In this document: one piece after another, positions 1-13,592 of the stretch
How positions within the stretch are numbered: position 1 is the first letter of the stretch
How the letters are laid out: each line of letters begins with the position of its first letter
NCBI GenBank assembly: GCA_003342895.1
Contig: PTFA01000032.1
Location: 5,858,733-5,922,732, forward strand
Direction: 5' to 3'
Length of the DNA stretch: 64,000 nt
Origin: Casuarius casuarius
Lineage: Eukaryota; Chordata; Aves; Casuariiformes; Casuariidae
Notes under the pieces: generated by a model
Told to the model about the DNA's origin: nothing
Databases searched by the model: none
Seen by the model: only the letters and a program-made list of their open reading frames with translations
Translations under genes and position numbers: made by a program

Positions 1-3000
1 ATGCAGGACAAAAACTGGAGGCTGGAAAACTTTCCCTTGGTATATTTTAAGGCATTTAATTTATATTAAGCCCCAAGGCTATTGGGGAAGGGGTTGTCTG
101 CCATTTTATCCCTGTACAATGCCTACTTTCTGGGTCTTGATTTTGACTGAGGCCTTTTGAATTCAGCTGTAGCTCAAATAATAAATTATGATACTAATAT
201 AATATTAGTAACCTTGGAGGTGTTTTATACATTCATAGACATTACTAAGCAAAACTGCAAAGAAAAATGCATCCAAACACAGCTGGTCAGAGTAAGCTCT
301 TCCAGGTAGGACTCGTTTTCTATTCTCCCTTCCACCGTGCCTAAAACAATAGGTCTGTTTTTGGCTGGGCCTGGGACCATATCATGCAAAAGTTATGAAA
401 GTCCTTACTGATGTCACCAGGACTTGTTTTCAGATTGTCTTCCAAATTTCTACAGGCAATATTTTGCCATTCTCCTTCTCTCTTTTGAACAGATAATCTA
501 ATATTTGTTGCTGAAATAGAGTTTCAAGATTTCAAAAACAGTCAAATTTACTCTTTTAGCTGACTTTCATATGCTTTCAAATATAGAGGCATTTGAAAGT
601 CTAAATTTATCACGTGTTTCTTGTAAACTAACCTCCTGTTCCCTGGAAAAGCCTTTTACTGCTTTCTATACTCCCTCTGGTTATTAAGTTATATCAGCCA
701 CTATTGATGGAATTGTACGAGTTCCCTTCAAACTGTGGTTTTTGCCAGGGAAATCTTGCATTCTAGATCTGTATGTGATTTATCTGAGATGCTGTCAAAT
801 CAATAAAGTCTCACTTCAGCTGTCAGTAAAAATCTATGTGGCTGTTATCCCCATGGGGGTTTAACTAGTCACTGGGTAGGTGATCATAAGTGAGTAAAAA
901 AGGAGGCAAGAGGAGGTTTTAACTTCATCCTTCCAGGCTGGTCTGTACCATGGACCCTGGCCTTTTCACTTCATCTCCGTTCAATTATTTGTGCCTTTTT
1001 TCTTCTCTGTGGGGAAAAAAATTGCCATGATGTGGGCCTATGCATGAGGCTAGCTACCTTTGCAGTGACTATGTTTTAATGCCGCTCTGGTACCAAAGAC
1101 AAGCTCTGCTGGGCTCTGTCACAGTGAGCACTAATACCAAAAGTGAAAAGGAAACCCTTCAAACCAATTCAGTATTTCTCCTCCACTTTATATTATCTCT
1201 CTTGCTCTTTCCTCAGGCAATGAGACCACGAACTTCAGACATATGCAGGTTCAGTTCAGCTAATGATACTGAATTTAGCTGCTTCTGAGATTATTTATCT
1301 ATGCATTTGAAAATGAGCATGTGTGACAAGTTCCAGATTAAATGTCCTGGAATGGTAAATCCTTAATCCACAATGTAATTATTGCATGGCGTGGAAATGA
1401 TATATGGGATGAATCCGTTACCAGATCACATTAAGAAACAAGCTGGAAAACTTCTCAGATGAAAAGGAAAAGTTATTTACCCAATAAAAAATGGGAAAAG
1501 CTTTACCAAAACAAAATTTTTCAGTGAAATTTTATATTTTTGACGTGTACAAAAAAGCAAAAAAAACGCCAGCTACCTTTCCTCAGTAACTCCAAGTATT
1601 GGATTCAATTTAGTTTGTGAACTATTTGATGTATACCTGAATTAAATCTATGCCAATTCAGGGGCTGCCTGAGCACTAAATGCCAAGTCTGAAAATCATT
1701 TTTCTCCTGTCTCCTGTAAGTTGAGAGTGAAGAAAAAGATTTTCAGTATTTCAAGCTTGAGTAAGTCAGAAAGACTCAGCTACACAGCTGTCGGTGTAGA
1801 CCTAAATATGAATTTTCAGAATCTGTGTCAGCTGCTCTTTGTAGGACCCAAACCCCTGCCACTCAAGGTCCAAAGTGGCCAGGCTCCTGCGAGGAGAGCG
1901 CTGAAGGAGGGCTCATATTCTGGCAGCACACATCTGCTCGACACCCCTGGTCCTTAGGCATCCAAGCCATGTCCACAGCCCTGGGTTCAGTCACCTGGGC
2001 TTCCTCTGAAACAGAGAATCTCCACCTGCCATGGACAGGTTGATTTTTACCATCCAGTGAAGTGTCGTGTGCGTGGGGATGTGTCCATCTGCCTCCCCGC
2101 GATTCTGCTGTGGCTCTGCCACTTTGCATGGATCATATATTTACGGTCAACTAGTGAGGTGTTTGCTGGAAGAAAGACCTGTATTTGGGGCCATTCCTCC
2201 CTGAGGGATGCTCCTAAGACTAGGATTTCCTCTCTCTCTCAGACTCATTTCATGCATAATTATTCCATGTCAAGTGAAATTGCTTCCACAGGAGGAAACG
2301 AATGCTCCTCTCCAAACAAATGCTCCTCTCCACCTCTCCTCAGCCGACATCTTGTCTCACGACTGCTTTCAAATTTTTTCTGGCAGAAGAAGGGATTATC
2401 CTCCTTTGCTGGAGACAGCTAATGGCAAACAACTTGGAAAAGAGGCACAGGAGCAGCACCCTCACTACGCACACTGCTCTTTGAGTAGGCTTTGTGTAGC
2501 ACTCGATTTGTGGGCACATACTCAGAGCACTTTTTATACTGAGTCATGCAAACAGTAGAGGTATGGAGAAATGTCTTCTTCATGAACCACAGCTGGGCTG
2601 ATGCATGAAATGGGTGACAACCTGCTCAGCTCTGTCAAGGGTAAAGTGCTCGAGGGTAGCCCTTCAAGGATCTTAATGAAATTAAAACTGAATATTGTAG
2701 GCATTTCTGTATAGAAAACTCCTAAAGGATTTAAGAGAGGAGCGGAGAAGTGACCGGATGAACTAAATTTGGGATTTTGGTGCCAATAGTTGCAGTTCTA
2801 AAGCCTTCATGAATCTTTTAATGGATTTTAATTTATTAATCTTGGTGAAATCAGAAGGACTAAGGTATTTACACATGTTTAAGAACCATCACTTTAGGGC
2901 ATCACCTGCCCATCTGTAACATGGCAGAGTGTGTGGAAAAGCACTTCCCTGTCTACCAGGGTAGTGGTAAGAGAAAGCAAGTGAGATACTCAAAATCTGG

Positions 3001-3600
3001 GAGGAGGAGACAAGCAGGCACTGTGAGGGCAAAAGGAAGCACTTAAGACAGAAGAAATGACTGATTAAACCAGAGTTACTTAAGCAGCAGATTTTCATCC
3101 ATGATTAAATTGATTTGGTCCATGAGTAAATTTCACCCATTTTTCACCAAGACATGGGATAACTCCTGCAGAGGTCCTATACTTCTTAGCATCCTCCCTA
3201 GGGAATAGCCACAGGTCACAATCAGAGCTACTTGCCGTAAAGTCAGCATATAGCACACTACTTCCAGAAAAGCAGACCTCAGCAAATTACCCTGTAGACC
3301 TCAACTGAAATTAATTAAAGGGCCATGGCTAAGCCTGTTATGTAATCAATAGTCAAATCACTGCTATATGGACACAACTGTTTGGTTGCAGCAAGATTAT
3401 CCCACACAATGTGGTCTGGGTTTATATATCATTATTTAATGATCATTAGGCCCCAGGGATCATGTGCTACCTTAAAAATCCAGCTGCCACTGATACTGGA
3501 ATATTTGCCCTTCATACTAATGAATGACTGACCAAGGTTTCTGCAACTAAGGATCAGCTTACTTTCAAGTTTTCATGTCGCAGGAAAGTATTTTGTACAT
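1..3600. other. Non-coding AT-rich stretch, no gene seen
   Basis: No reading frame here looks like protein, and no exon has both convincing splice sites and coding-like composition. Short open frames between 1040 and 2560 have no recognisable domain and overlap on both strands. The only local structure I see is a short duplication at 2301-2332, listed separately. The stretch is best read as intron or intergenic DNA. Confidence 0.7.
2301..2332. repeat. Short direct repeat, 14 bp twice
   Basis: The 14-mer AATGCTCCTCTCCA occurs at 2301-2314 and again at 2319-2332, an 18-bp period. It looks like a small local slippage duplication with no evident function. Confidence 0.85.
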
Positions 3601-3660
3601 TTTTTTTTTTAAAACTCACCTGCTGGCGATGGATCTAACAGCTGGCTGCATGCGCAGAAC

Positions 3661-4237
3661 TGTGACGTGCCACTGGAGGGGTGTCTGGCATTATTTCGGA
3701 TTCTGGCGTTAGTTGTACAGAACTTGAGAGATCATCACTTGTCAAGTATGAGAATTTATTAGAGATAGGAGGTTATAACAAAGCTAGAAGTATAGCAAAG
3801 CTAGATATATAACAGAACTGAAAATATATATGCATATCAGAGCTCTACACTTAAATCACAGGTGCACAGTACAGTGACCACTCTTGCCCCTTCTGGGCCA
3901 CCCTTCTGGTATGGTTTTCCCCGGTTTCTCCTCACCACACCGTTGACATCAGGAGTGTCCCTGCTGATGGGTGAGTCCTTGGGTCCACAGGCCCTATATG
4001 TCTATAGTGTGGGTCTGCAGTATCACTTCTCCTTTGTCTGGATTTGTCAATCATGGGGTCGTTAGAGTGTGTGCCCCCAGGCTACAGCAACCCCACAGTG
4101 TGGTGGCTTTGATCGTGGTGTGGTGCACCCGAGGTTTGTCAACTCTAGTGGAGTGCCCCAGAGCAAACCCTTCTTTTAGGAGCTGCACCATCCGGAGTCC
4201 CACGCTTGCCTGTGTGGCGCCTGTCAAGAACTTAACA
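3661..4237 (-). mobile_element. Possible solo LTR or LTR remnant of an endogenous retroelement
   Basis: Seen in the sequence: a segment of about 577 bp with TGT at one end (3661) and ACA at the other (4235-4237). Read on the minus strand it has a TATA-like AT-rich run, then a single AATAAA (complement of 3755-3760), then about 95 nt to the end. That order (U3-like, poly(A) signal, short U5-like tail) is the usual layout of a retroviral LTR. Against it: the flanking bases (GAAC and GAGT) are not a clear target-site duplication. There is also no polypurine tract next to the putative U3 end. Short minus-strand open frames at 4372-4659 and 4812-5006 lie on the side where internal sequence would be, but they are in different frames and match no viral domain I can recognise. 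It may be an old degraded LTR, or chance. Confidence 0.3.
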
Positions 4238-7200
4238 GAGTGCTAATTAAAATCAATTACATGTTGGTGCGCCTTTCCAGTAAAACATTGTGGCCCACTT
4301 TAAATGCCTCATAGATCTCAGCTAGGGTCTGTTTGCAGTGGGGGTTTCCTTTTGCCCTACTGTAGCTCTCACTAATCCAAACCACTACTGATTGCATACT
4401 GCACCAGTAGCAGGCCATTTCTTACAATGTTCCAATTTATGCTGGTAGGAGGATATTCTTGTGTAGTCCTGCTGGCACACCTACAAAGGGGCAAAAGATG
4501 ACCCAGGACAGGGGGACTGGCATTCTGTTTTAACAAGGTGGAAATTTTTTGTTGGTATGGTTTCTCCTGGGAAGCTCCTTGTGCTGTGATTAATAGTATG
4601 TAATGGACACAAGGAAGGGTGCAGTTGCCTATATTGCACTGCACTGTGCTATTTGCCACTAATCAGAGTTTGCATGAGCACTGGGATTTGGGCCTTGTCT
4701 ACCATTCCACATTATTTTGGATGAAATATGAATTTTGAAAATATGAATTTTAAGATATGAAATTAAAAAACAGCTTCTAGTCCTAAGGAGTTCCCTAGGT
4801 AAATAAGTCCTTCACCATTTATAGCTGCCTCTGTAGCTACTGCCACTGTCAAGGGCAAAGTTTTCCTTTGAAATGGCACGGTCCTTCCAGGCTTCCTTGG
4901 TAAGTGATGTCATGTTAGACGGGAACCATGCCCTTTGTGTACAATGCAGATAAGCAGCTAAACATGAAATATTGGTATTATCTGTGTATGCTTGTGTCTG
5001 CACCAAGTATTCTCTGTGTTTTCAGGTCTTAATACATTTTAATAGATGTGCCCAAGTTCATTCTAGCTACAAAGTTCAGATTCAGATCAGGAGCTAGACT
5101 CTCTAAAGTGTCCTCTTTTGGATCATACCAGTAATTTACATCAATATTATCTTGATACAGTGGGATTAATTGCAGGGTACATAAAAGGCATTTCCTTTCA
5201 TATAATTCACATAATTAAGCTTACTCTATCATAAATATGACCATCTCATTTTCCTTCTTTATAACATACTACTTTAAGTGCAGCAGTTTGTCTGCTCCTA
5301 TTCATGTCCGCTCCGCTGAACTGTCCCATTCTCTTTGACTCCTTTCATACAGAAACCACATCAGGCTTCATTTCATCCTGCTTCCTGCCTCTGCTGTCTC
5401 CTTTCAGCAACTAGGGATATACAATGCTGTAGTTGCAGCATGAGCATGATAGATGCTTATTGTGGGACTGTGTGATCTCTACTTTCTGTTCCTCTCTTTA
5501 AAAATCAGGGTAGTGTTCGACTATTTTTCTTTTAAAGGCAATTAAATTCTGAGCAGAACTTTTCATTAAATGATCAACAACACTGCTTGGGGACTTCTTA
5601 AACGTCAGTGTAGCTGCATTCTTCACGTGCCAGTATGAAATGCCTAAGATCACATCACACAGTCCTCCATTTTTTTGCATCAAATACTAGCACTTAAAAT
5701 TTAACAATTGATGAGCGCATTTTTGCAATTGGCTGCAATTCTCTGTTTTACTCTCTTCTGGGAATCTGAGATCCCTGGCAGGGGATGTAAGAAAGTAAGG
5801 AGAGAGTGACTGTGAATTATCCAGGAGCAGCAACAGGACTGTAATGTCTGTGCACTGGGGCAGAGGAGTAGGAGAAAAACTAGGGATCCTTTTGAATCTA
5901 GCAGAGTGAGTAACTCTGTAGTTATCCTAAACTTGGAAAGATAAAGAGTTTTATTTGATTGGCTGAGCATCCAGATAATACATAAATGCCCTATCATTAA
6001 TCTGTAAAACTCAACCACAGTTGCCTTCCTACAGATGAATATGGAAAGACAAGCCATGTGCTTCTGGTCAGCTTCCTTTCTCCCGGTCTAGACCGAATGA
6101 CCAAACACAAGTTTAAGTCAGAGGAAAGCTTCATTATTATATTCCTCTTATTTTTCATTCAGACCACATTATATGAACTCATGGTACATGAACCAGGCAA
6201 GAAAAGTACAGTAGACAGAACTCTGAAGGGCTTTAGTGTTGCATTAGTGAGCTTCATTCCCCTTGGTACAATATAAAAATGGCAAAGATGGTATGGAATG
6301 AGTGTTTTTAATAACTCTCCAAAGTGTTCTATTAACTGCCACGTATCATACAAATGAGAAGCAGAAACCAGGGAAGCATTTTCAGCTGCTGAGTAAAAAC
6401 AATTTAGGGTGTAAATGTGCTTTCAGAACTGCTTATAGGAATCTTGCCAATTAGGTTTCTGTTAATTTTTTTTTTTCAGTTGGAAAAGTTTTTAGGAGAG
6501 AAATTTGCGACACAACAGCTCTGGAAATATCCTACTATCTAGCCAATGCACTTCCAAGGCTAAGAATAGCATGCAAATTGTGCAACACTGTAACGGCTGC
6601 TGGTCACCTCCCAGTGCTAGATGGAAGTCAGGAGTCCATGCCGGCTCTCCAAGATGTCCTCTATCTTGAATTTTCACCTGAATACCTTCAGCTGCAGTAT
6701 CTGAGAGCCGCCAACTCCCTTAGAGAACCTTGATCTTCAGACACATCTGCAGTGCCTCACGGAGCTGGTGGAACTAGCTTGGAGTAGAATTTCTGGGAAG
6801 AGACATACATACATATATATTTGTATATATATGAAAATGCTTATGAAGCTAATTAGAGGTAGCTGCAGCATTTTGTGGCATGTTGCGTGCATGTCATTTA
6901 AAATGAAAAGTCTGTCAAACACCTGCTGCTGCCTGTGACCTCCTACCTGGTAGCACTGTGAGGGCAGAGATTAGAGGTACACACAGCAGAAAAGCAGCTG
7001 TGTGGCATGCTTTTATTTCAACCAGTTTATGCCACACACCGCACAAAGTACTGTAGTCTTTGTTGTTTTCTGCTCTCCATTAAAGTCCTTGGTGACTGTA
7101 TTTCTCTTCGTTGGTACAAGGATACCAGTGTGAGGAAGAATTATACTTCTTAGTAATATATTCCTCTTTCTTTCTCTCTCTTTTCTTATTTGTATTGAGA

Positions 7201-9740
7201 AATGGTTCAAAGAAGTGAATTTTGCTTAGGAGGCACAAAAATTCATGATTATCCTTATCCTATTTCCTAGCCTCTCAGGAAGGCTCTGGAAAAGACTTAT
7301 ACATTGACCCACTATTGATTATCTCTTCCAAAATTATTATGCAGGGAAATCTCTTAAACTTTCTGTACAAAATCTGACCTTTATTAAAAGGCTAATCATG
7401 CTCTAAAAAAGCCGTTCCATATCAGAAATATCATAAGTATAGGTACCAATGTAAGCAGGAAAGCCACTGTGATTACCAGCATGATTGTTCTGAATCTGAA
7501 TTAATGAGAAGAATGTAGTCTTAGCTGCCAGGACTATGTAGGTTACACTGCTTAGATACTTTCACTCAAACCTTCTCCAAATACAGACTGGGACAGTGGG
7601 CAAATGGGTTTCTGGCAGAGAGTAGTTTATATGGGTTGCATTTCCCTGCTCACATGTCAAGATCCACTGGGCATTATGAGTGAAGTGTAAGTATCTCCTT
7701 GATGGTAGAAATTCACACAATGAGATTTCCTGAGATGGATCATTGATTGTCCTATAAAATATCTTGATGTAATTGGTAAATGAAAAAGATAAGGATAGGC
7801 TACCATCTAGTGGATACATTGTAAAAAGTATTACATTTGTATTTAACCTGTTTAGTGACTTGAATAGATAAACTAAAGGAAATCAATTCAGTTCTTATAT
7901 GCTGAAGTGCCATCTGAAAGCACTCTGACCATGTATGCGTTCAAACTGATTTAAAGAAATCTTGCTGTGCTTTCTCCTGGTACCTCAAAGCAGCTCTATT
8001 AGTCCCGAAGCTAAAAGACACCAGGCGGGTAATACTGCATTTGACAGGTGTCCTTATTCCTCACTGACCTCCAGTAGCAGGATACAAACATATCACCATA
8101 CCTTAATATCTGTAAGGTGATTTTAAGGTGTAAAGCACAGAAAGAGGTCCAAGATAAATAAAATAGTAGAAATAAGACATTTAACTCAAATATCAAGGCA
8201 TGTGTCTTGAAGACAGAAAATCAAATACTCAGTGTAGTAGTTAAGACTCAGCAATTGCTAAGGAAGGAGTACAAGTCTGATTTTGTTCATATGTCTGCTT
8301 TACCTGACTGGCTTAAGTGGAATGATTTCTAACCTGAAATGCCATGCTTGCCTCTGGGCGAATAAAGCCTCTGAAGCATCTTGATATACTGATATAACTC
8401 TATATAAAGTACATGCTTCATGGGGTGTAAGTAAGAAATGTAAGTCATGCAAACCATGACTCTTGATCCTAATCCAAAGTTGGTGGAATCATCACTGGAA
8501 CTGGACAGACAGAAAGGGAATATGGAGTTGCTGGATACCTCCAAACATCTCTGTTGCTCAGAGAGCTGCAACTCAGCTGTAAAGGATATGGTATTAAATG
8601 CAACACCTCTGATAATGAGATGGGAACTAGGTTCCTTAGATGAAGATTCCCCTTGCAGAAAAATACTTGGATAAGAAAGACAAACACAAAAGAGAGCAGG
8701 CCAGTGCATCAGAGAAATCCAGCATGGCTCGCGGATTACACAGATGATGCTCTGTTCTCATCTGATGATGTAACTCACAGTGACAGAGGCATCAAAATAA
8801 TTTGTCTTTGTCTCAGAGCAGCTCAGAAATAAGGAGACATGATACGGATCTATCTTACCAACTGAAGTGTAGGTATATATAAAAAGCAGCTTTAATTTCT
8901 TAAACAACTGAAATATTAGCTGGCCAAACCTTTTTGTCCTGCTTGCTAACTTTGCCCTACCTTCCATTTCTACACAAGGAATAAAGGGTGTGTGCTGTAG
9001 GATAAGCACATGTGACGTGCCTCCACACAAGGATTTACCAAACCGACGGCAGCTGCTTCAGCCCTTGAGCAGGAGAAGTGAGTGCAGGTGGTCCTTCTCA
9101 CAGTACTCCATTGGTGTTGAGGAAGGGGGTATAGAGATTGCTATCTGTATGGAGTCGTAGCAGATTGCTGCCCCTCTGGAGCGATGGAGAGGTAAGGTTG
9201 AGGACATGACAAGGCAGATCGTGAGATGTGTTCCAACTAGCTTTAAGCTACCTGACTCCAATGGTGGTAGCAACACAGCCACTGGTGCACATAGTTTAGT
9301 GTAGGTATTTACCAGTTAATTTTTCACACAGCTTTTTTGGCAAGCTATACAGCTTTTGCTGTTTTCAGTGTAGCTAGCCCAGGCAGCTAGCTGTAAGTCA
9401 CAGACTCTTTCCTGGCTTTATGATAACTACAACAGCAGAAAAAATAGGGTCCATACACTAAGCGTGTTAGCAGCTATTTCCTTTAACTCAAAGCTACATA
9501 TGCCTGTGTAGCTTTGGGCCAGCCTGGCCCAATGTTTCTCACCCTACTAGTTTGTGGCTGTTTGATAGTTCAGTTTCTGCAATGAAGCAGACATACAAAG
9601 CAACAGAAGAAGAGGGACTTGAAAAGGGAGCTTGTTCACAGCCAAATTCAGGTGGAAAGTTGTAATTCTGTCAGGCTGGAGAGCAGTTCCTTCCTAGAGG
9701 TAGCAGGCTCCTCTCTGGTCCCTCAGTTTCTGCGTGGAAG
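4238..9740. other. Non-coding stretch, no gene seen
   Basis: I found no supported exon, RNA gene or clear repeat family. A small direct duplication built on ATATGAATTTT with a 15-bp period lies at about 4724-4753. The minus-strand frames at 5701-6057 and 8329-8709 are hydrophobic or low-complexity translations without domains. A plus-strand frame at 8447-8674 reads a little more like protein but has no supporting splice or initiation context. Confidence 0.65.
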
Positions 9741-9766
9741 CTAGAATTGGAAGGGACATCTTCTAG
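9741..9766. repeat. Possible CR1-like 3'-end remnant
   Basis: AGAATTGGAAGGGACATCTT (9743-9762) resembles the reverse complement of the conserved 3' region of sauropsid CR1 LINEs, where similar wording surrounds an 8-bp terminal repeat. Only about 25 bp can be matched by eye and no terminal repeat array is present, so the call is weak. Confidence 0.25.
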
Positions 9767-11392
9767 TTAAATGACATTTCCTTCTACCTCTTCATCACAG
9801 AAGCACAAAAAGCATCAGGCAAACAAGCAGAAACCAGATCAAGAGTCTTTCAAGTTACACATCTAGATATAGCAAGTGCCAAGGCCTGAGGTTTATTGAT
9901 TAAAGCCCAGAGGACTTGATGACAGGGCACAGAAAATAGAAAGGAAGACACACGCAGAATAAGACTCATGGAAATCCTCCACATGTGGTAATTTATACCA
10001 GATTTAGATGTTTCTACTCCATGGAAACCAAAGCAGTCCTCTTCTGGAGTTTTTCGGTAGTCTTTGTTCTACTGATCTAGGCCAAAAGATCATACCAGTG
10101 AAGTTCCGTTTGCAAAATAATGTTCCTGGCATTTATAAAGTCCTTTTAGGTATGGAAAGACCTTCTAGGTCCTTCTACATTTTCAGATAGGTCTGCCTGC
10201 ACTCATCTTCTGTAGAAGTCTCTTTTCCACATGAATCTCCTCCTGTCTGGTACCTGTTGCAGCAGCAGCACTGCAGAATAGGTACTCCTGAACCAACACT
10301 GAGAAAGCATTCCTCTTTATCACAGAATATCATTACCTCTGAGGTTTTAGCTACATTGTTTTCTACAGAGTAAAAATTATGCCCAGTGCTAGCAAAAAGC
10401 TTTCCAAATTATAAGAGGAGTCTCACTCAGTCACCCAAGTTTTGCAAAAGAGAGGAGCAAATTAAGAACATAATAGTATTTGTACATCTGTTATTTTTTT
10501 CCTGAGAAAAATCTCACAGTTGCCATTAATACCTGAAGCCTTACAGTGCTCTTCAGGAAAAGCTAGTGGGTACCAATGATCACAAGCCCCTTGAATTCAA
10601 TATAGTAAGGTGTAAACATAGTGTAAGTTCACAGACTGCAGCACTGCAAGGGTAATTTATTTCCAGAAGGCACGTTTTGGTGATATAGGATGTTTTGTGA
10701 GCAAGATGTGAATAGTAAAATTTACTGGCATGGAAGGGAGTGGGAGCAGGAGATTCCCAAAAGACATCGAAGTTAAAGCACAGCAGTTTGTATATCCTCC
10801 CACAACAAGGGAGAAAGGACTAGGTGCTGAGAGGCAGGAGGAAGAGGATGGCAAGACTCCTTATTCTGATGTTTCGATAGTCAGCTTCTGAGAATGGGGG
10901 AGTTTTCTTCTGACATTTTGCTTAGCCTGGTTTCTACCTGTACTTTGAAGATTTGCTTCTCCTGAACAGGCATTTCTATTTGCTGCTTTGTTCGAGTTTT
11001 CACTCCACAGTTGCACTGGTTTGCAGTCATGGGCTTATCTCTTTTTTGGAGAATGGAAAAATTTAAAAAAACTGTTTTCCTCTCTCCAGTCTGTGTGACC
11101 TTGCATTGAGCAAAGCTAGGCAAACATTCAGAACAAAGTCCAGAAGTGAACCTGAAACCTGCCTCTGGGTTTTGTTATGAACTTAAAACTGAATTTTACC
11201 AGAAGTTTTACGAGCCTAGACTGAGTTGGAGGGGACCTGGGCTGATTTAAGGTTTTACGGGGAACCATTTGATACTCAGAGGCTTTGATTTTGGCTCAAA
11301 ACAGAGCAGTCCTTGGCTGACTTCAGCCATTTGAATCCCCTATCCAAGGTGAAGTCCAAGGGTTCTGCAAACGTGGGGCTGGGCAAAACTAG
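9767..11392. other. Non-coding stretch, no gene seen
   Basis: There is no convincing exon or repeat. The minus-strand frames at 10657-10854 and 10881-11123 lack domains and plausible boundaries. Confidence 0.65.
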
Positions 11393-11448
11393 TGTACACA
11401 CACACGGACACGCACACGCACGCCCCCACCCACACTCACACACACACC
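11393..11448. repeat. Imperfect (CA)n microsatellite
   Basis: CA-rich run interrupted by CGG, CGC and CCC. It explains the His/Thr- and Cys-rich open frames read through it on both strands (11276-11658), which should not be annotated as genes. Confidence 0.85.
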
Positions 11449-13061
11449 ATGTTAACGCACAGAGCCAAATGCAACACAGGATTGCAGCCGTGTCAAGAAA
11501 CAGCAGGATGCGTATCCCGAGACCCCATGCCAGAGCTGAGAGTGCTGACAACATATGAGTTGCAGGGAATTAAAAATCAGACCCTGCCCTTCCATAAACA
11601 AACATCTCACTCAGAGTATGTTTGTGGAGTAATAGTGACATCCTGTGGCCAGTTCTGATTAGTCCCAAACACGGACACACTGTTTATTCCTACCAGTGTC
11701 AGAAATGGGGACCTGCTGAGAGGAAGGGTGAAGGCAGAGCCTGAGAGGGAAAACTCCATCCTTCTTTGATCTAGATGTTAAATTTCAAAGGAGAGGAAAG
11801 AGTTACAACACACTTGTTCTCTAGTCATAATCCAAACAATATGACCCTTAGCTAATTTAAATGTAAAGTGATTTTAAACACGCTTTCTGAAGCCGAGCAT
11901 AGAAATGAATACCCGCGGGAGCTGCTGGGCATAGCAACTGCAAGGGGGAACAGGGAAGCTGATTTCTGAATCTAGTGCAAGGAGAGGCCATCGGTGAGGT
12001 GGGAGGCAGGGATGTCTGAGATCATCCTCCAGAGCCTGGCAACATGATCCAAGTAAGCCAAGTATAAAGGTACAGGCAGGAGGTAGCACTGAAATGGAAG
12101 AGCAGTTTCATTTCCCAAGCACACTGTATTTTGATGCTAACAGGCACGGCTGTGGAACGGTGGCGGGTTCAGTGAGGGATGGCTCTTTTCTTCCTTGCAG
12201 TTGCCATGTTCTTGCTCAAGTACAGAGGAAATATACTGCCAGGTGAGTCAGGTATAAGGCTTGCCCAGAAAAGGGAAAATTTAAGAGGAAAAAAAAGGAT
12301 GTGTAGTGCAGCCAATAAATTGTCAATGAAGAGAGAAAGCAGGCAAAGAGAGCAGCTGGCTTGAGCCCAGCAGAGGAAACTCAGTGCCTGGAAGACTATC
12401 TTTCTGTGCTACATTATTCCAAAAGACAAGGAGCCACTGGAGTTCAAGGAGAGAAGAAGCTGCACAGCCAAGGTGATTTGTGTAACTGGTACTCTCATTT
12501 TTATTGCCTAAATTGTGGTAACGCCCATGATGTGACAGAGATACTGTTCCTGTGCTGAGGTGTCCACCTGAGGTGTTGTCTGGTGCCTCAGACAGTGTGG
12601 TCCGCAGCATCGGAGGAGGCCAGCTAGACTGGAGGAACACAAGTGCTGTGGGGCTGTTGCTGGGCTGAGAAGCAGAGGGGAAATGAGAAGAGGGATTTGA
12701 GTATCAGAGAGGAAAATGATTTCCCGTCCTACGGAAGAATGTAGGAGAGGGGAAGAGGCGAGGTTGTGATGTTCTCTAGTGACCATGGCTTCCTTGTAGA
12801 AATTGATTGTCCCAAGATATTTCCGGAATTGCACAGGCTTGTTATATGGTATGGAGCTTATGTTATACCTGGTCACACAGGAAGAATATTTTGTCTTCTG
12901 ATTTGTATCTGGAAAGTAAAAAGTAGTGGTGGACATAAAGTCATCCCTTGTCACTGGCTGGGGTTCAAGAATGTGTTTTCTACTGGGGTAAGACACCTAT
13001 CACATTTGGCAGTCTGCAGAAACAAATGATTTAGTGAACTTTCCAAACACTCTTGTAGGAT
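11449..13061. other. Non-coding stretch, no supported gene
   Basis: This stretch contains a 162-codon minus-strand frame (12508-12996). Its residues 56-72 faintly resemble the FLG-x-x-NFY segment of Ty3/gypsy-type reverse transcriptases, but the resemblance ends there. No other feature is supported. Confidence 0.55.
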
Positions 13062-13097
13062 AAACTACACAGCTTTTTAAACTACACAGCTTTTTAA
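13062..13097. repeat. 17-bp tandem duplication
   Basis: The unit AAACTACACAGCTTTTT begins at 13062 and repeats exactly at 13079, a 17-bp period. It looks like a recent replication-slippage duplication. Confidence 0.9.
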
Positions 13098-13578
13098 CTG
13101 ATGGGAGTATTCTTCCACCTTCTTTTCATATACCTGTAGAAATCCACAAGTGTCCTTTTGTGATACCAGGTATCTGATAGAAAAGGACCACTCCTCAAAA
13201 CAAACTCGGGGCAAAACTTGGCACAAAGCCACGACAGCTACAAACCAAGCAGCCTCCCTGGTGACTGGCACAGCAAACCCTGGGCTAATGCAGTGGGCTG
13301 TAATTCAGTTTCTCTGAGAAACAGCAGAAAGACCAGAGCTGAGGGAAGAGCCAGTGAGGTAAAATGAGACAGATGCAGGAGCACTACTAATGTGGCCCTG
13401 AAACAAAACAGCTACCTGGAGAGAGAGTTTGGGGGTTGAATGCTGACTAAAAGAAGGCAGGAGCTGCTAACAGTGAAACCGGCTCTTGTTGTCTGGTTCT
13501 TTGCCTGTGTTCTGAGAAACAAGACTTCACCCCTTTTAGTAAAATAAAAAAGAACTACACCAAAAATAACAGACTGTC

Positions 13579-13584
13579 TTTATT
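13579..13584 (-). promoter_or_regulatory. Poly(A) signal AATAAA
   Basis: The complement of TTTATT at 13579-13584 reads AATAAA on the minus strand. It starts 9 nt after the stop codon of the open frame ending at 13593. It is followed within about 30 nt by a GT/T-rich run, as expected of a downstream cleavage element. Confidence 0.4.
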
Positions 13585-13592
13585 TTCTCATT

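Noticed and set aside
4372..5006. Minus-strand frames beside the possible LTR as retroviral env remnants
   Set aside because: They are in different frames and show no recognisable envelope or transmembrane motif.
8447..8674. 75-codon plus-strand frame reading somewhat like protein
   Set aside because: Too short to stand alone, with no acceptor, donor or poly(A) signal nearby.
11276..11658. Open frames on both strands, His/Thr- or Cys-rich
   Set aside because: They are translations of the CA microsatellite.
12508..12996. 162-codon minus-strand frame with a Ty3/gypsy RT-like FRKYLGTINFY segment
   Set aside because: Only about 11 residues resemble the family; upstream and downstream RT and RNase H blocks are absent, so it is most likely chance.
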